From positions 558,001 through 622,000 of the forward strand of contig CAWIMQ010000001.1 in NCBI GenBank assembly GCA_963837265.1: a stretch of DNA of 64,000 nucleotides, written 5' to 3'. A program made the translations under genes and the position numbers. The DNA is from DATBLE01 sp963837265. GTDB lineage: Bacteria; Actinomycetota; Thermoleophilia; Gaiellales; Gaiellaceae. A model generated the notes under the pieces. That model did no database searches, had not been told where the DNA came from, and was given only the letters and a program-made list of their open reading frames with translations. The stretch's first letter is position 1. Every line of letters begins with the position of its first letter. Positions 43,679 through 54,158 of the stretch are shown here, one piece after another.

Positions 43679-44680
<1,002 letters not shown>

Positions 44681-44690
44681 GATCGGCCGG

Positions 44691-46466
44691 GTGAGAGACG
44701 AAGCCGAGTACAAAGGCGACAGCGGAGCTGTCGGCCTTGGTGCGAGGCGATGTCGTGACGCCGGAGGCGTCAGCGCCGGCCCGTACGACCGGCCGTCCGA
44801 CCCGGCCAAGCGCCACAGCGCGAGGATCACGGACGGCCCCGACCGCGCCGGCGCGCGCGCGATGCTGAAGGGTGCCGGCTTCACGGACGACGATCTCGCG
44901 AAGCCGCTGGTCGGCGTCGCGACGACGTGGATCGAGACGATGCCCTGCAACCTGAACCAGCGCGAGCTGGCCCGGGACGTCAAGCGCGGTATCCGCGAGG
45001 CGGGCGGGACGCCGATGGAGTTCAACACGATCGCGATCTCGGACGGCGTCTCGATGGGCACCGAGGCGATGCGCGCGAGCCTGGTCTCGCGGGAGGTGAT
45101 CGCCGACTCGATCGAGCTCGTCTGTCGCGGCCACCTGTTCGATGGGCTCGTCTGCCTGGTCGCCTGCGACAAGACGAACCCGGCGGCGGTGATGGCGCTC
45201 GGCCGGCTCGACATCCCCGGCGTCGTCCTCTACACCGGGTCGATCGCACCGGGGGTCTTCCGCGGACGCGACGTCACCGTCGCCGACGTCTACGAGGCGA
45301 TCGGCGGCCACGCGGCCGGAACGCTGACGGCGGAGGAGCTGCACGAGCTGGAGTCGGTCGCCTGCCCGGGCGCCGGCGCGTGCGGCGGTCAATTCACCGC
45401 GAACACGATGTCGACGATCCTCGAGTTCCTCGGGATCAGCCCGCCGGGCCTGAACGGCATTCCGGCGCTCTCGCCGGAGAAGGCCGGGGCCGCGTTCGAG
45501 TGCGGGCGGCTCGCCGTCGACCTCGTCCGCCGCGACGTCCGGCCCTCGCAGATCGTCACCCTGCAGGCGATCGAGAACGCCGCCGCCTCGGTCGTCGCCA
45601 CCGGCGGCTCGACGAACGGCCTGCTCCACCTGCTCGCGATCGCGCGCGAGTTCGGGCTGTCGTTCACGATCGACGGGTTCGACCGGATCGCCGGGCGCAC
45701 GCCAGTGCTCGCCGACATGAAGCCCTGGGGCCGCTTCCACGCGACCGACGTCTACCGAGCCGGGGGAGTCGCCCTCGTCGCCCGCGAGCTCGCCAAGCAG
45801 GGGCTCGTCCACGGGGAGATGCCGACCGTGGACGGGCGGACGCTCGGCGAGGTGGCGACGGCGGTGGTCGAGACCCCGGGCCAGGAGGTGGTGGCGGCGA
45901 TCGAGGCGCCGATCAAGGCGAGCGGGTCGCTGCGGATCCTGCGCGGCAACCTCGCACCGGACGGATGCGTGGTCAAGCTGACCGTCGACCGCAAGGAGCA
46001 CCGCGGCCCGGCCCGCGTCTTCGACGACGAGCAGTCGGCATTCGCGGCGGTGAAGGCGAAGGCAATCCGCCCCGGAGACGTCGTGGTGATCCGCTACGAG
46101 GGGCCGGCGGGCGGGCCGGGGATGCCGGAGATGCTCCAGGTGACGGGCGCGCTGATCGGCGAGGGCCTCGGCGAGTCCGTGGCCCTCGTCACCGACGGGC
46201 GCTTCTCGGGCGCGACCCACGGCTTCATGGTCGGGCACGTCGCCCCGGAGGCGTTCCGGGGCGGTCCGATCGCCGCGCTCCGGGACGGGGACGCCGTCTG
46301 CGTCGACGTCGCGGCCGGCGAGCTGCGCGTCGAGCTGTCCGTCGACGAGCTCGCCACCCGGATGGCGGCCTGGACACCCCCGCCGTCCCGCTACGACACC
46401 GGCGTCTTCGCGAAGTACGCCGCCAGCGTCTCCTCGGCCAGCGAGGGCGCGGTCACCCGGCTCTGA
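44691..46466 (+). CDS. ilvD: Dihydroxy-acid dehydratase
   Basis: 591 residues, Fe-S enzyme for the third step of Val/Ile synthesis. The three cluster-binding Cys regions are present: ETMPCNLNQRE, VACDKTNPAAVMALG and GAGACGGQFTANTM. The GTG at 44691 opens an N-terminal stretch of about 35 residues unlike other DHADs (MRDEAEYKGDSG then a Cys), before family similarity begins at YDRPSDPAKRHSARITDG; no better start is in frame. The TGA stop (46464-46466) lies exactly at the edge of an IS1380-type element. Confidence 0.94.
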   Translation: MRDEAEYKGDSGAVGLGARRCRDAGGVSAGPYDRPSDPAKRHSARITDGPDRAGARAMLKGAGFTDDDLAKPLVGVATTWIETMPCNLNQRELARDVKRGIREAGGTPMEFNTIAISDGVSMGTEAMRASLVSREVIADSIELVCRGHLFDGLVCLVACDKTNPAAVMALGRLDIPGVVLYTGSIAPGVFRGRDVTVADVYEAIGGHAAGTLTAEELHELESVACPGAGACGGQFTANTMSTILEFLGISPPGLNGIPALSPEKAGAAFECGRLAVDLVRRDVRPSQIVTLQAIENAAASVVATGGSTNGLLHLLAIAREFGLSFTIDGFDRIAGRTPVLADMKPWGRFHATDVYRAGGVALVARELAKQGLVHGEMPTVDGRTLGEVATAVVETPGQEVVAAIEAPIKASGSLRILRGNLAPDGCVVKLTVDRKEHRGPARVFDDEQSAFAAVKAKAIRPGDVVVIRYEGPAGGPGMPEMLQVTGALIGEGLGESVALVTDGRFSGATHGFMVGHVAPEAFRGGPIAALRDGDAVCVDVAAGELRVELSVDELATRMAAWTPPPSRYDTGVFAKYAASVSSASEGAVTRL

Positions 46467-46518
46467 GCCTGGATCCACCGCGGGGTTGAGCTGGTTCCGT
46501 CCGTTGGGTGAGCAAGAA

Positions 46519-46581
46519 TGACCTCCTGAGCAGGGCTTTTCCAGGCTGTATGGGCAGCCGGGGCCCGGCGTCAGGAGGTCA
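46519..46581 (+). promoter_or_regulatory. Inverted repeat burying the transposase ribosome-binding site
   Basis: TGACCTCCTGA (46519-46529) and TCAGGAGGTCA (46571-46581) are exact complements. The second arm contains the AGGAGG of the transposase (ATG 46587). Read-through transcripts from ilvD would fold this arm away, while shorter transcripts starting inside could not. Confidence 0.75.
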
Positions 46582-46586
46582 CCTTG

Positions 46587-47894
46587 ATGGTGCACGATGA
46601 CGGGCCGGTCGGACTGGACGATCTGGAGGTCGGGTTCGACGATGAGCGGGCGGTCTCGGACGCGGGGATCGCCCTGGCTGCGACGCTGGCGGCGCGGTTG
46701 GGGATCGAGGCGCTGGTCGAGCGGTTCGTGCGGCTGCGTCCCGAGCGGCCGGGTGCCGGGAGCGCGGGTCGCAAGGTGATGAGTTTGATCTACGCGATGC
46801 TGCTGGGGGCCGACTCGATCGATGACTGCGAGCTGCTACGCGCCGGCCGCACGCGTCGGCTTCTCGGCGGCTGGGTCGCGGCGCCCTCGACGCTGGGGAC
46901 ATTCCTGCGCGCGTTCACGTTCGGGCACGTGCGCCAGCTCGACCGCGTGTTCGCAGAGACGCTGACGCGCGCCTGGCGGGCCGGCGGCGGCCCCGGCGAG
47001 GGGCGGCTGACGGTCGACGTCGACAGTTTCGTCGGCGAGGTGCACGGCTACCAGAAGCAAGGGGCGGCGTTCGGGTACACGCGCGAGCGCGGCTACCACC
47101 CGATCGTGGCGGCGCGTGCGGAGACGCGCGAGCTGCTGCACCTGAGGCTCAGGAAGGGCTCGGCGAACACCCAGCGCGGGATCCTGCGTTTCACCGACGA
47201 GCTGATCGCCCGCGTCGCCCGCGCCGGCGCGAGCGGCGTCAAGCTGTTGCGGGCCGACTCGGGCTTCTGGAACATCAAGCTGTTCGAGCGGCTCGAGCGG
47301 GCTGGCTGGCTCTACTCGATCGGAGTGCGCATGACCAAGCCGGTTGCCGCGCTCGTCGCCGAGATCTCCGAGGACGCCTGGACACCGATCCCCGACTATC
47401 CCGACACGGGCGAGGCCCAGATCGCCGAGACCAGACTCGGCGGCCGGCGGCTGCTCGTGCGCCGCGTCCGCACCCTCGCCGCCCAGGCCGAGCTGTTCCC
47501 CGACTGGCAGCACTTCCCGTTCGTCACCAACCGCGACGAAGCGATCGCGCTGGTCGAGGCCGAGCACCGCCAGCACGCCGTGATCGAGCTGGTGATCCGC
47601 GACCTCAAGGAGCAGGCGTTGGCGCACTTCCCCTCGGGCCAGTTTCACGCCAACGCCGCCTGGACGGTGATCGCCGCGCTCGCGCACAACCTGCTCCTCT
47701 GGACCGAGCTGCTCGGACTCCCCGCCCGCGTGGTGCGCACCGCCCGCACCGTCCGCCGGCGCCTGCTCGCTCTCCCCGGCAGGCTGACCAGCCACGCCGG
47801 CCGCTGGACGCTGCACCTGCCCGCCCGCTGGCCCTGGCAGCAGGACTTCGTCGAGGCGCTCGGCCGGATCCGGGCGCTCCCGGCCGCCGCCTGA
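46587..47894 (+). CDS. IS1380-family transposase
   Basis: 435-residue DDE transposase. Conserved acidic residues lie in LTVDVDSFVGEVHG, LLRADSGFWNIKLFE and the EAEHRQHAVIELVIRDLKEQ region, and the C-terminus has the family's HANAAWTVIAALAHNLLLW. There is no damage. ATG 46587 has AGGAGG 8 bases upstream; a TTG one codon earlier is possible. Its RBS is held in a hairpin, which would limit transposition driven by neighbouring promoters. Confidence 0.93.
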   Translation: MVHDDGPVGLDDLEVGFDDERAVSDAGIALAATLAARLGIEALVERFVRLRPERPGAGSAGRKVMSLIYAMLLGADSIDDCELLRAGRTRRLLGGWVAAPSTLGTFLRAFTFGHVRQLDRVFAETLTRAWRAGGGPGEGRLTVDVDSFVGEVHGYQKQGAAFGYTRERGYHPIVAARAETRELLHLRLRKGSANTQRGILRFTDELIARVARAGASGVKLLRADSGFWNIKLFERLERAGWLYSIGVRMTKPVAALVAEISEDAWTPIPDYPDTGEAQIAETRLGGRRLLVRRVRTLAAQAELFPDWQHFPFVTNRDEAIALVEAEHRQHAVIELVIRDLKEQALAHFPSGQFHANAAWTVIAALAHNLLLWTELLGLPARVVRTARTVRRRLLALPGRLTSHAGRWTLHLPARWPWQQDFVEALGRIRALPAAA

Positions 47895-48090
47895 GCGGCC
47901 GACACGTCCTTCCCCATCCCGCACCACCGCCAGCGATCACTGCTGCCCGAGAACCCCCCGCCGGCGTCTCCGCCGCCCGCCCGCAACACCACAGCCGCCG
48001 GAAAGCACCCCAACCGCAGCCCCTCGCCGCCGCGCCCGACACCAATGCCGCCATCAACGCCGAACCGAGGCCTCCGCGGTGGATCCAGGC

Positions 48091-48396
48091 TGAGTACGGC
48101 TATTGGACGATGGCGCCGACGCTGCCGGGTTAGCTCCGGATGAGGGAATTGGCTGGCGTCGCGCCAGGTGCTTGCCAGTACCTGTCTTCATGGGCCGGGT
48201 CGCATGAAGAGGATCTTGGCCGCGTGGAAGAACCGCTTACGTCGTACGTGGTGGGGAAGGCGTTGCGGTGGCGGGACGTCCATCCTCGACGCGAGCGGCC
48301 ATGGACATCCGTTAGCGGCGCGCTCGCTGCTGCGCTATGCGGACCAGAGGCGATTGTGCGCTGACTTCTGCACGATATGTACGCTATATTTCTGTC
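48091..48396. other. Gene-poor stretch between the insertion sequence and vapB
   Basis: About 300 bases without a recognised gene. It probably includes the displaced downstream region of ilvD. Only the last 30 bases look functional: AT-rich, with TATATT (48385-48390) six bases before the vapB ATG, a likely leaderless promoter and autoregulation site with short dyad pieces (ATATGTAC and GCTATAT). Confidence 0.5.
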
Positions 48397-48609
48397 ATGA
48401 CCAAGCATACATCGCTGTATGTCGACGAGCGACTGCTCCAGGAGGCCGAGACGATCCTGGGTACGTCCGGGCCGACGGGGACGGTCAAGGCTGCGCTCGA
48501 GGATGTCGTGCGCCGGGCGCGGCTGAAGAACCTGACTCGCTGGGACGTCGAACTCACCGAGCAGGATCTCGATCAGTTGCGGGGGCCACGGCTCGGTGGT
48601 GCCAGCTAG
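48397..48609 (+). CDS. VapB-type antitoxin
   Basis: 70 residues: TKHTSLYVDERLLQEAETIL (ribbon-helix-helix strand and helix), then GTVKAALEDVVRRARLKNL, then a short acidic tail for toxin binding. No Shine-Dalgarno is seen; the TATATT box ends 6 bases upstream of ATG 48397, suggesting a leaderless mRNA. The stop is directly followed by the toxin ATG. It normally represses its own promoter with the toxin. Confidence 0.85.
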   Translation: MTKHTSLYVDERLLQEAETILGTSGPTGTVKAALEDVVRRARLKNLTRWDVELTEQDLDQLRGPRLGGAS

Positions 48610-49029
48610 ATGCTGCTCGCGGACACGACGGCCTGGATCTGGTCGCACAGACAGGCGTACCCGCAGCTGCGCGAGTGGTTCGACGAGCAGCTCGAGGCGG
48701 GCGAGATCGCCACCTGCGACCTGGTTCGCCTCGAGCTGCTCGCAGGCGTGCATAGCTCCCAATACGCCGCGCGGGCGCGCGACCTGGGAGCGCTCGACAC
48801 CTGCCCGGTGATGCCGAGCGACTGGGAGCGTGCACGGCAGGTGCAGGCCGATCTCGCGGTCCGCAAGACCGACCACCACAAGGGCGTCCGGCCGGTCGAC
48901 CTCCTGATCGCGGCGGCGGCCGAGAGCGCAGACGTCGAGCTCCTCCACTACGACCAGCACTTCGAGCGGATCGCGGAGATCACCAACCAGCAGATGCGCT
49001 GGCTCGCCCCGAAGGGCACCCTCAGCTAG
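48610..49029 (+). CDS. VapC-type PIN-domain toxin
   Basis: 139 residues. PIN acidic residues are seen at Asp5 (LLADTTAW), Glu in DLVRLELLAGVH, Asp in VRPVDLLIAAAA and Asp in LHYDQHFERI. It is an Mg-dependent RNase that cleaves tRNA or rRNA, held by the upstream antitoxin. Intact length and motifs. Confidence 0.9.
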   Translation: MLLADTTAWIWSHRQAYPQLREWFDEQLEAGEIATCDLVRLELLAGVHSSQYAARARDLGALDTCPVMPSDWERARQVQADLAVRKTDHHKGVRPVDLLIAAAAESADVELLHYDQHFERIAEITNQQMRWLAPKGTLS

Positions 49030-49326
49030 CCCGCAACCATCCCGTCGGTGGTCTGAACGACCTGAGTTAGCCCGATCAGACCAACATCAATAGCCGTACT
49101 CACCCGGCCCTGAGCGCCCCGGCCGATGCACTACATTTGTACGTCATGGATCGCGTCGGCGTCCCGCTCCGAATCCGGCTCGAGCAGCCGGAGCTCGATC
49201 CTCGAGGAGATGCGCGAGGACCCGGTCTGACCTACGACCTGCGTCTCGCGAGCGCCGCCGCGGACGCCTCCATCCCTGTGCTTTCGCCGGCCTGATCCCC
49301 ACAGCTGGGGCCGACCTGTCCCGATC
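49030..49326. other. Intergenic stretch before ppc
   Basis: 297 bases. An ATG at 49146 opens a short frame beginning MDRVGVPLRIRLEQPELD that is followed by other-frame remnants (SILEEMREDPV); it may be an antitoxin scrap. An AT-rich TACATTTGTACG patch sits before it. No full gene or terminator is clear. Confidence 0.35.
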
Positions 49327-51879
49327 GTGAGCACTGCGAGCCCCGACGCTCCGCTGCGGCGCGACGTCCGCCTGCTGGGCGACGTGCTCGGCCGGGTCCT
49401 GGTCGAGCAGGGCGGCAAGGGGCTCCTCGCCGACGAGGAGCGGATCCGCGAGCTGTCCCGGCGGGCACGGGCGACCGGCTCCGGGGCCGCGCGCTCCCGG
49501 CTGGCGGCTTCCGTGGCCGCGCTTCCGCTCGACCGGCAGTCGGACGTCCTGCGCGCGTTCGCCCTCTACTTCCAGCTCGCCAACCTGAGCGAGCAGCACC
49601 ACCGGCTGCGCCGCCGCCGGGAGTACGAGCACGAAGAGCGCGTCCCGCGCGAGTCGCTCGCAGAGGCGTTCGCGCGCCTCGATCGGGCCGGCGTGACCGG
49701 CCGGCAGCTCGCCGCCGCGACCCGCCGCCTCTCGCTGGAGCTCGTGCTGACGGCGCATCCGACGGAGGCCACTCGCCGGACCGTGCTGGCGGCGCACGTG
49801 CGGTTGAACCGGTTGCTCGACGAGCTCGACGATCCTGCGCTTCCCCGGTCGGCCCGCACGGAGGTCGAGTCCTCGCTGGCCGAGGAGATCACCTCGCTCT
49901 GGCAGACGGACGAGGTTCGCTCCCGCCGCCCGCGCGTGGTGGACGAGATCCGTCACGGGCTCTGGTTCTTCGAGCAGAGCCTGCTCGACGCCGCGCCGGC
50001 GCTGGTCGGCGAGCTCCGGCAGAGGTTGCCGAGGTCGGCCCCGCTCTCGTTCGGCAGCTGGATCGGGGGCGACCAGGACGGCAACCCCGCCGCCGGGCCT
50101 GCGACGATCGAGGAGGCGCTCCGGCGCGCGCGCGAGCTGGCGCTGACGCGCTACCGCTCGGAGGTGCGGGAGCTGGCGGCGTCTCTCGGCTCGACGAGCA
50201 CCCTCGTCGCCGTCTCGGACGAGCTGCACCGGTCGCTGGCGCGCGACGAGCGCGAGCTCCCCGCGTACACGGCCCGCATCGGCCGGACGAACGCCGACGA
50301 GCCCTACCGGCGCAAGCTGTCGTTCGTCTGGCACCGCCTCGGCGAGACGCTCGCGCACAGGCCCGCCGGCTACGGATCGGCCGCGGCCCTGCTCGCCGAC
50401 CTCGACCTCCTCGACCGGAGCCTGCGCGCCAACCGGGGCGAGCGGCTGGCCGACGGCCGGCTCGCCGCGCTCCGCCGCCGGGTCGAGCTGTTCGGATTCC
50501 ACCTGGCCAAGCTCGACGTGCGCCTGCATGCGGCGGAGCTGCAGCGTCCCGGTGCGCGGGCCCGCCGCACGTTCGCGGCAGCGGCGCGTGCGCAACGCCG
50601 CCACGGCGAGCACGCGCTCGACACGCTCGTGATCTCGGGGACCCGCTCGGCCCGGGACGTCCTCGCCGCGCTCGACCTGGCCGAGGAGGCGGGCGCCCGG
50701 CTCTCGCTCGTGCCGCTCTTCGAGACGATCGACGACCTGCGGGCGGCCCCAGGCGTCGTCGAGGACCTGCTCGGCGAGCGGCGGTTCGCGCGGCTCGTCG
50801 AGCGGCGCGGCCGGCGGCTGGAGGTGATGGTCGGCTACTCGGACTCGGGCAAGGACGGCGGCTACCTCACCGCCCAGTGGGAGATCTTCCGCGCGCAGGA
50901 GCGGCTGGCCGCGCTCGCCGCCCGGCAGCGGATCGACCTGACGATCTTCCACGGCCGGGGCGGCAGCGCGGGTCGTGGCGGCGGCCCCACGCATGCCGCG
51001 ATCCTCGCCCAGCCGCCGGGGCAGCCACCCGGCCGGCTGAAGATCACCGAGCAGGGCGAGACGGTCTCGTTCAAGTACGGGCTCCCCGGGCTCGCCTACC
51101 GCAACCTGGAGGCGGCGCTCGCCGCGACTCTGCTCTCGGCCTTTCCGCGCGCCGCCGGCGCCGCTCCTCCTCCGGGGGCGACCGAGCTCCTCGGGGAGCT
51201 CTCCGCGGCGGCGCACGCCGCGTACCGCGCGCTCGTCTGGGAGGACGCCGCGCTCCCGGGCTTCTTCCGCCGGTTCACGCCGGTGGACGAGCTGGCGTTG
51301 CTCGCGATCGGCTCGCGGCCGTCGCGGCGCCCGGGCGGAGACGACCTGCTCGCCTCCCTGCGCGCGATCCCATGGGTGTTCGCCTGGACGCAGAACCGCT
51401 GCCTGCTGCCGGCCTGGTTCGGCTGCGGGAGCGCGCTCGCCCCTCTGTCCTCGTCGCGGGCCGGCCTCCGGGACCTGCGGCGCCTCTACCGCTCGTTCCC
51501 ATTCTTCCGCTCGCTCGTCGAGAACCTCGAGATGACCCTCGCCAAGTCGAGCCTGGAGATCGCCCGCGGCTACCTGCCGCTCGTCCCGCCGGAGGCGGAG
51601 CCCGAGCGCCTGTTCGCGGCGATCGCGGCCGAGCACGAGCGCACCGTCGCCTCCGTGCTGGCCATCGTCGAGGCGGACCGGCTGCTCGACCGCCACCCGA
51701 ACGTCCAGCGCGCGATCGAGCTCCGCAACCCGTACGTCGATCCGATGAACGCCATCCAGGTCGACCTGCTCCGCCGCCACCGCGACCCGACCGCGGACGA
51801 GGGCGAGCGAGAGCGTGTCCGCCGTCCCCTCCTCCGCTCGATCGCCGGCATCGCAGCGGCGCTGCGGAACACCGGGTAG
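49327..51879 (+). CDS. ppc: Phosphoenolpyruvate carboxylase
   Basis: 850 residues, fixing bicarbonate onto PEP to give oxaloacetate for aspartate-family amino acids. Catalytic His region VLTAHPTEATRRT; substrate motifs GGDQDGNPA, VMVGYSDSGKDGGY, FHGRGGSAGRGGGPTH; C-terminal ALRNTG. Slightly short compared with the usual 880-930. GTG 49327 has no strong Shine-Dalgarno. The phosphorylated N-terminal Ser motif of plants is absent, as expected. Confidence 0.95.
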   Translation: MSTASPDAPLRRDVRLLGDVLGRVLVEQGGKGLLADEERIRELSRRARATGSGAARSRLAASVAALPLDRQSDVLRAFALYFQLANLSEQHHRLRRRREYEHEERVPRESLAEAFARLDRAGVTGRQLAAATRRLSLELVLTAHPTEATRRTVLAAHVRLNRLLDELDDPALPRSARTEVESSLAEEITSLWQTDEVRSRRPRVVDEIRHGLWFFEQSLLDAAPALVGELRQRLPRSAPLSFGSWIGGDQDGNPAAGPATIEEALRRARELALTRYRSEVRELAASLGSTSTLVAVSDELHRSLARDERELPAYTARIGRTNADEPYRRKLSFVWHRLGETLAHRPAGYGSAAALLADLDLLDRSLRANRGERLADGRLAALRRRVELFGFHLAKLDVRLHAAELQRPGARARRTFAAAARAQRRHGEHALDTLVISGTRSARDVLAALDLAEEAGARLSLVPLFETIDDLRAAPGVVEDLLGERRFARLVERRGRRLEVMVGYSDSGKDGGYLTAQWEIFRAQERLAALAARQRIDLTIFHGRGGSAGRGGGPTHAAILAQPPGQPPGRLKITEQGETVSFKYGLPGLAYRNLEAALAATLLSAFPRAAGAAPPPGATELLGELSAAAHAAYRALVWEDAALPGFFRRFTPVDELALLAIGSRPSRRPGGDDLLASLRAIPWVFAWTQNRCLLPAWFGCGSALAPLSSSRAGLRDLRRLYRSFPFFRSLVENLEMTLAKSSLEIARGYLPLVPPEAEPERLFAAIAAEHERTVASVLAIVEADRLLDRHPNVQRAIELRNPYVDPMNAIQVDLLRRHRDPTADEGERERVRRPLLRSIAGIAAALRNTG

Positions 51880-51919
51880 CGGGCGCAGGCGGCCGGCTCC
51901 GCCCGGGGGCTCCGCGGGG

Positions 51920-53096
51920 TCAACCCAGCTCCGGGAGCGCGCGTCTCAGGCCGGCGATCGCCTGCCCGATGCGCTGCTCGTTCTCGACCAGGGCGAAGCG
52001 GACGTGACCGTCTCCCGTCGGGCCGAAGCCGATCCCGGGGCTGACCGCGATGCGCGCCTCGCGGGCGAGCTTGCGAGCGAACTCGAGCGAGCCGAGCGCG
52101 CGGTACGGCTCGGGGATGGGCGCCCAGACGAACATCGTGCCCCTCGGCCGGGCCACAAGCCAGCCGATCCGGGCGAGGCCGTCGCAGAGAGCGTTGCGCC
52201 GCGAGCGATACACCTCGCAGACCTCGCGCGGGAAGTCGGGCGCCTCGTTCATCGCCACGATCGCGGCGATCTGGATGGGCTGGAAGGTGCCGTAGTCGAG
52301 GTACGACTTCAGGCGGGCGAGGGCGCCGACGACCTCGGGGTTGCCGACCACGAAGCCGACCCGCCACCCGGCCATCGAGAACGACTTGGTCAGCGTGTAC
52401 AGCTCGACCGCGACCTCCCCGGCGCCCTCGGCCTGGAGGATCGAGGGCGGAACGTGGCCGTCGAAGGCGAGGTCGGCGTAGGCGAAGTCGTGGACGACGA
52501 TCAGCTCCTGCTCGCGCGCGAGGTCGACGACGCCTTGCATGAAGTCGGCCTCGACCACGGAGGTGGTCGGGTTGTGCGGGAAGGAGACGAGGAGCACCCG
52601 GGGTCTCGGCCGCGAGCGCTCGCACGCCTCGACGACGTTGCCGAACAGGTCCTCGCCCGGCCCCATCGGCACCTGCTCGACGACCGCTCCGGCGAACGCG
52701 GGCGCGAACAGGTGGATCGGGTAGCTCGGGGCGGGAACGACCGCGGCGTCGCCCGGCTCCACGAGCACCCACATCACGTGCGCCAGCCCCTCCTTGGCGC
52801 CGATGGTGGTGAGGGCCTGCGTCTCCGGGTCGAGCGCCACCCCGAAGCGCCGCTGCGTAGAGGTCGCAGATCGCCCGCCGCAGGTTCGGGATCCCGCGGC
52901 TGGCCGAGTAGCGGTGATTGCGCGGGTTGAGCGCAGCCTCGCGCAGCTTCTCGACCGCGACCCCGGGCGAGGGCACGTCCGGGTTCCCGAAGCCGAGGTC
53001 GACGACGTCCTCGCCGGCGCGCCGCAGCTCGAGCTTGAGCTCGTTGATCGCCGCGAACACGTACGGCGGCAGCCCCTCGATCCGGCGCAGCTCCAT
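51920..53096 (-). pseudogene. Alanine/aspartate-type class I aminotransferase with a +1 frameshift
   Basis: About 390 residues. The N-terminus starts at ATG 53096 (LRRIEGLPPYVFAAINELK, LGFGNPDVPSPG). Near 52853 one extra base breaks the frame; removing it gives CDLYARRFGVALDPETQAL and the rest to 51920: IGAKEGLAHVM, FPHNPTTSVV, PLP Lys in TLTKSFSMAGWRVG, ARIAVSPGIGFG. This matches the AlaC/glutamate-pyruvate aminotransferase group. The ATG shares its base with the proB TGA (TGATG). A sequence error is more likely than true loss. Confidence 0.8.
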
Positions 53097-54121
53097 CAGA
53101 GGACGACGAGCCGGTCCCGGTGCACGGCCTCGACGCCTCGCGTGCCGGCCTCGCGCGCCGGAACCGAGGCGATCCCCTTCGCAAACGGGATCCCGTCGGG
53201 GCCGACGAGCTCGACGGCGTCGCCCGGCTCGAACGCGCCCTCGCAGGAGACGACGCCGACGCCGAGCAGGCTCGCGCCGTCCTCGAGCAGCGCCCGGCGC
53301 GCGCCCTCGTCCACCCCGATCCGCCCGCGCACCGGCTTGCCGAAGCGGAGCCAGAGCTTGAAGGCCGGCTCGCTGCGCCCGGCGGCGGCGAAGCGCGTCC
53401 CCCGCGGCTCGCCGGCGAGGATCGGGCCCAGGACGGACGCCCCCGTCCCACCGGCGATCACGGTCGGGATGCCGGCGGCGGCGGCGAGCTCGGCGGCGAG
53501 CACCTTGCTGCGCATCCCGCCGCGGCCGAGCGGGCTGGCCTCGCCGAGCGCGGCCTCCCGGGCGCGGGCCCCCTCGGCGATCAGCTCCGCCCCGGGCGTG
53601 CCGGGCGCGCGGGAGTAGACGCCCTCGGCCTCGGTGAGCAGGGCGAGCAGCCGGGCGCGGACGAGGACGGCGACCTGGGCGGCGAGCGCGTCGTTGTCGC
53701 CGAAGGTGATCTCGTCGGTGGCGGTGGCGTCGTTCTCGTTCACGACCGGGACCGCGCCGAGCTTGAAGAGGGCGGCGAAGGCGCTTCTGGCGTTGACGTA
53801 CGCGGCGCGCTCGCCGACGTCGGCGGCGGTGAGCAGCACCTGCGCCGTCGGCAGCGGGGCGAGCGCCCGTTCCCACGCCGCCTGCAGGCGCGCCTGTCCG
53901 AGCGCGGAGGCGGCCTGGAGCTGCGACACGGCCCGCGGCCGGCGGGCGAGGCCGAGGCGCGGCAGGCCGAGCGCGATCGCGCCCGACGAGACGACGCAGA
54001 CGGGCTCGCCGCCGTGGACGACCTCGACGATCTCCCGGCCGCGGGCCCGGAGGAGCGACCGCCGCACCCGCCCGCCCGCGCCGGCGACCAGGCTCGAGCC
54101 GAGCTTGACCACGACGGTCAC
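53096..54121 (-). CDS. proB: Glutamate 5-kinase with PUA domain
   Basis: 341 residues. The kinase domain has VKLGSSLVAG, VSSGAIALGLPRLGL, VVNENDATATDEITFGDNDALAA and GRGGMRSKVLAA. The PUA domain follows (KPVRGRIGVDEGARRALLE and EGAFEPGDAVELVGPDG). The start is GTG 54121, before VVVKLGSS; longer upstream frames overlap proA. First step of proline synthesis and normally proline-inhibited. It lies in a leftward proA-proB-aminotransferase order. Confidence 0.9.
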   Translation of the reverse strand: MTVVVKLGSSLVAGAGGRVRRSLLRARGREIVEVVHGGEPVCVVSSGAIALGLPRLGLARRPRAVSQLQAASALGQARLQAAWERALAPLPTAQVLLTAADVGERAAYVNARSAFAALFKLGAVPVVNENDATATDEITFGDNDALAAQVAVLVRARLLALLTEAEGVYSRAPGTPGAELIAEGARAREAALGEASPLGRGGMRSKVLAAELAAAAGIPTVIAGGTGASVLGPILAGEPRGTRFAAAGRSEPAFKLWLRFGKPVRGRIGVDEGARRALLEDGASLLGVGVVSCEGAFEPGDAVELVGPDGIPFAKGIASVPAREAGTRGVEAVHRDRLVVL

Positions 54122-54158
54122 GTCCCCGGCCGCCCTCGACTCCCGGCCGGCAGAGCCG

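Larger units (their letters stand above)
46467..48090 (+). mobile_element. Complete IS1380-family insertion sequence
   Basis: The ends are GCCTGGATCCACCGCGG (46467-46483) and its exact complement (48074-48090). One full-length transposase gene lies inside. TGA flanks the element on both sides (46464-46466, where it is the ilvD stop, and 48091-48093), consistent with a short target duplication. The perfect ends and intact gene indicate a recent insertion. Beyond the transposase the segment 47895-48073 is C-rich with no gene. Confidence 0.88.

Noticed and set aside
49144..51780. Long minus-strand open frame opposite ppc
   Set aside because: Shadow of ppc: no recognised motif, biased composition, and ppc is complete.
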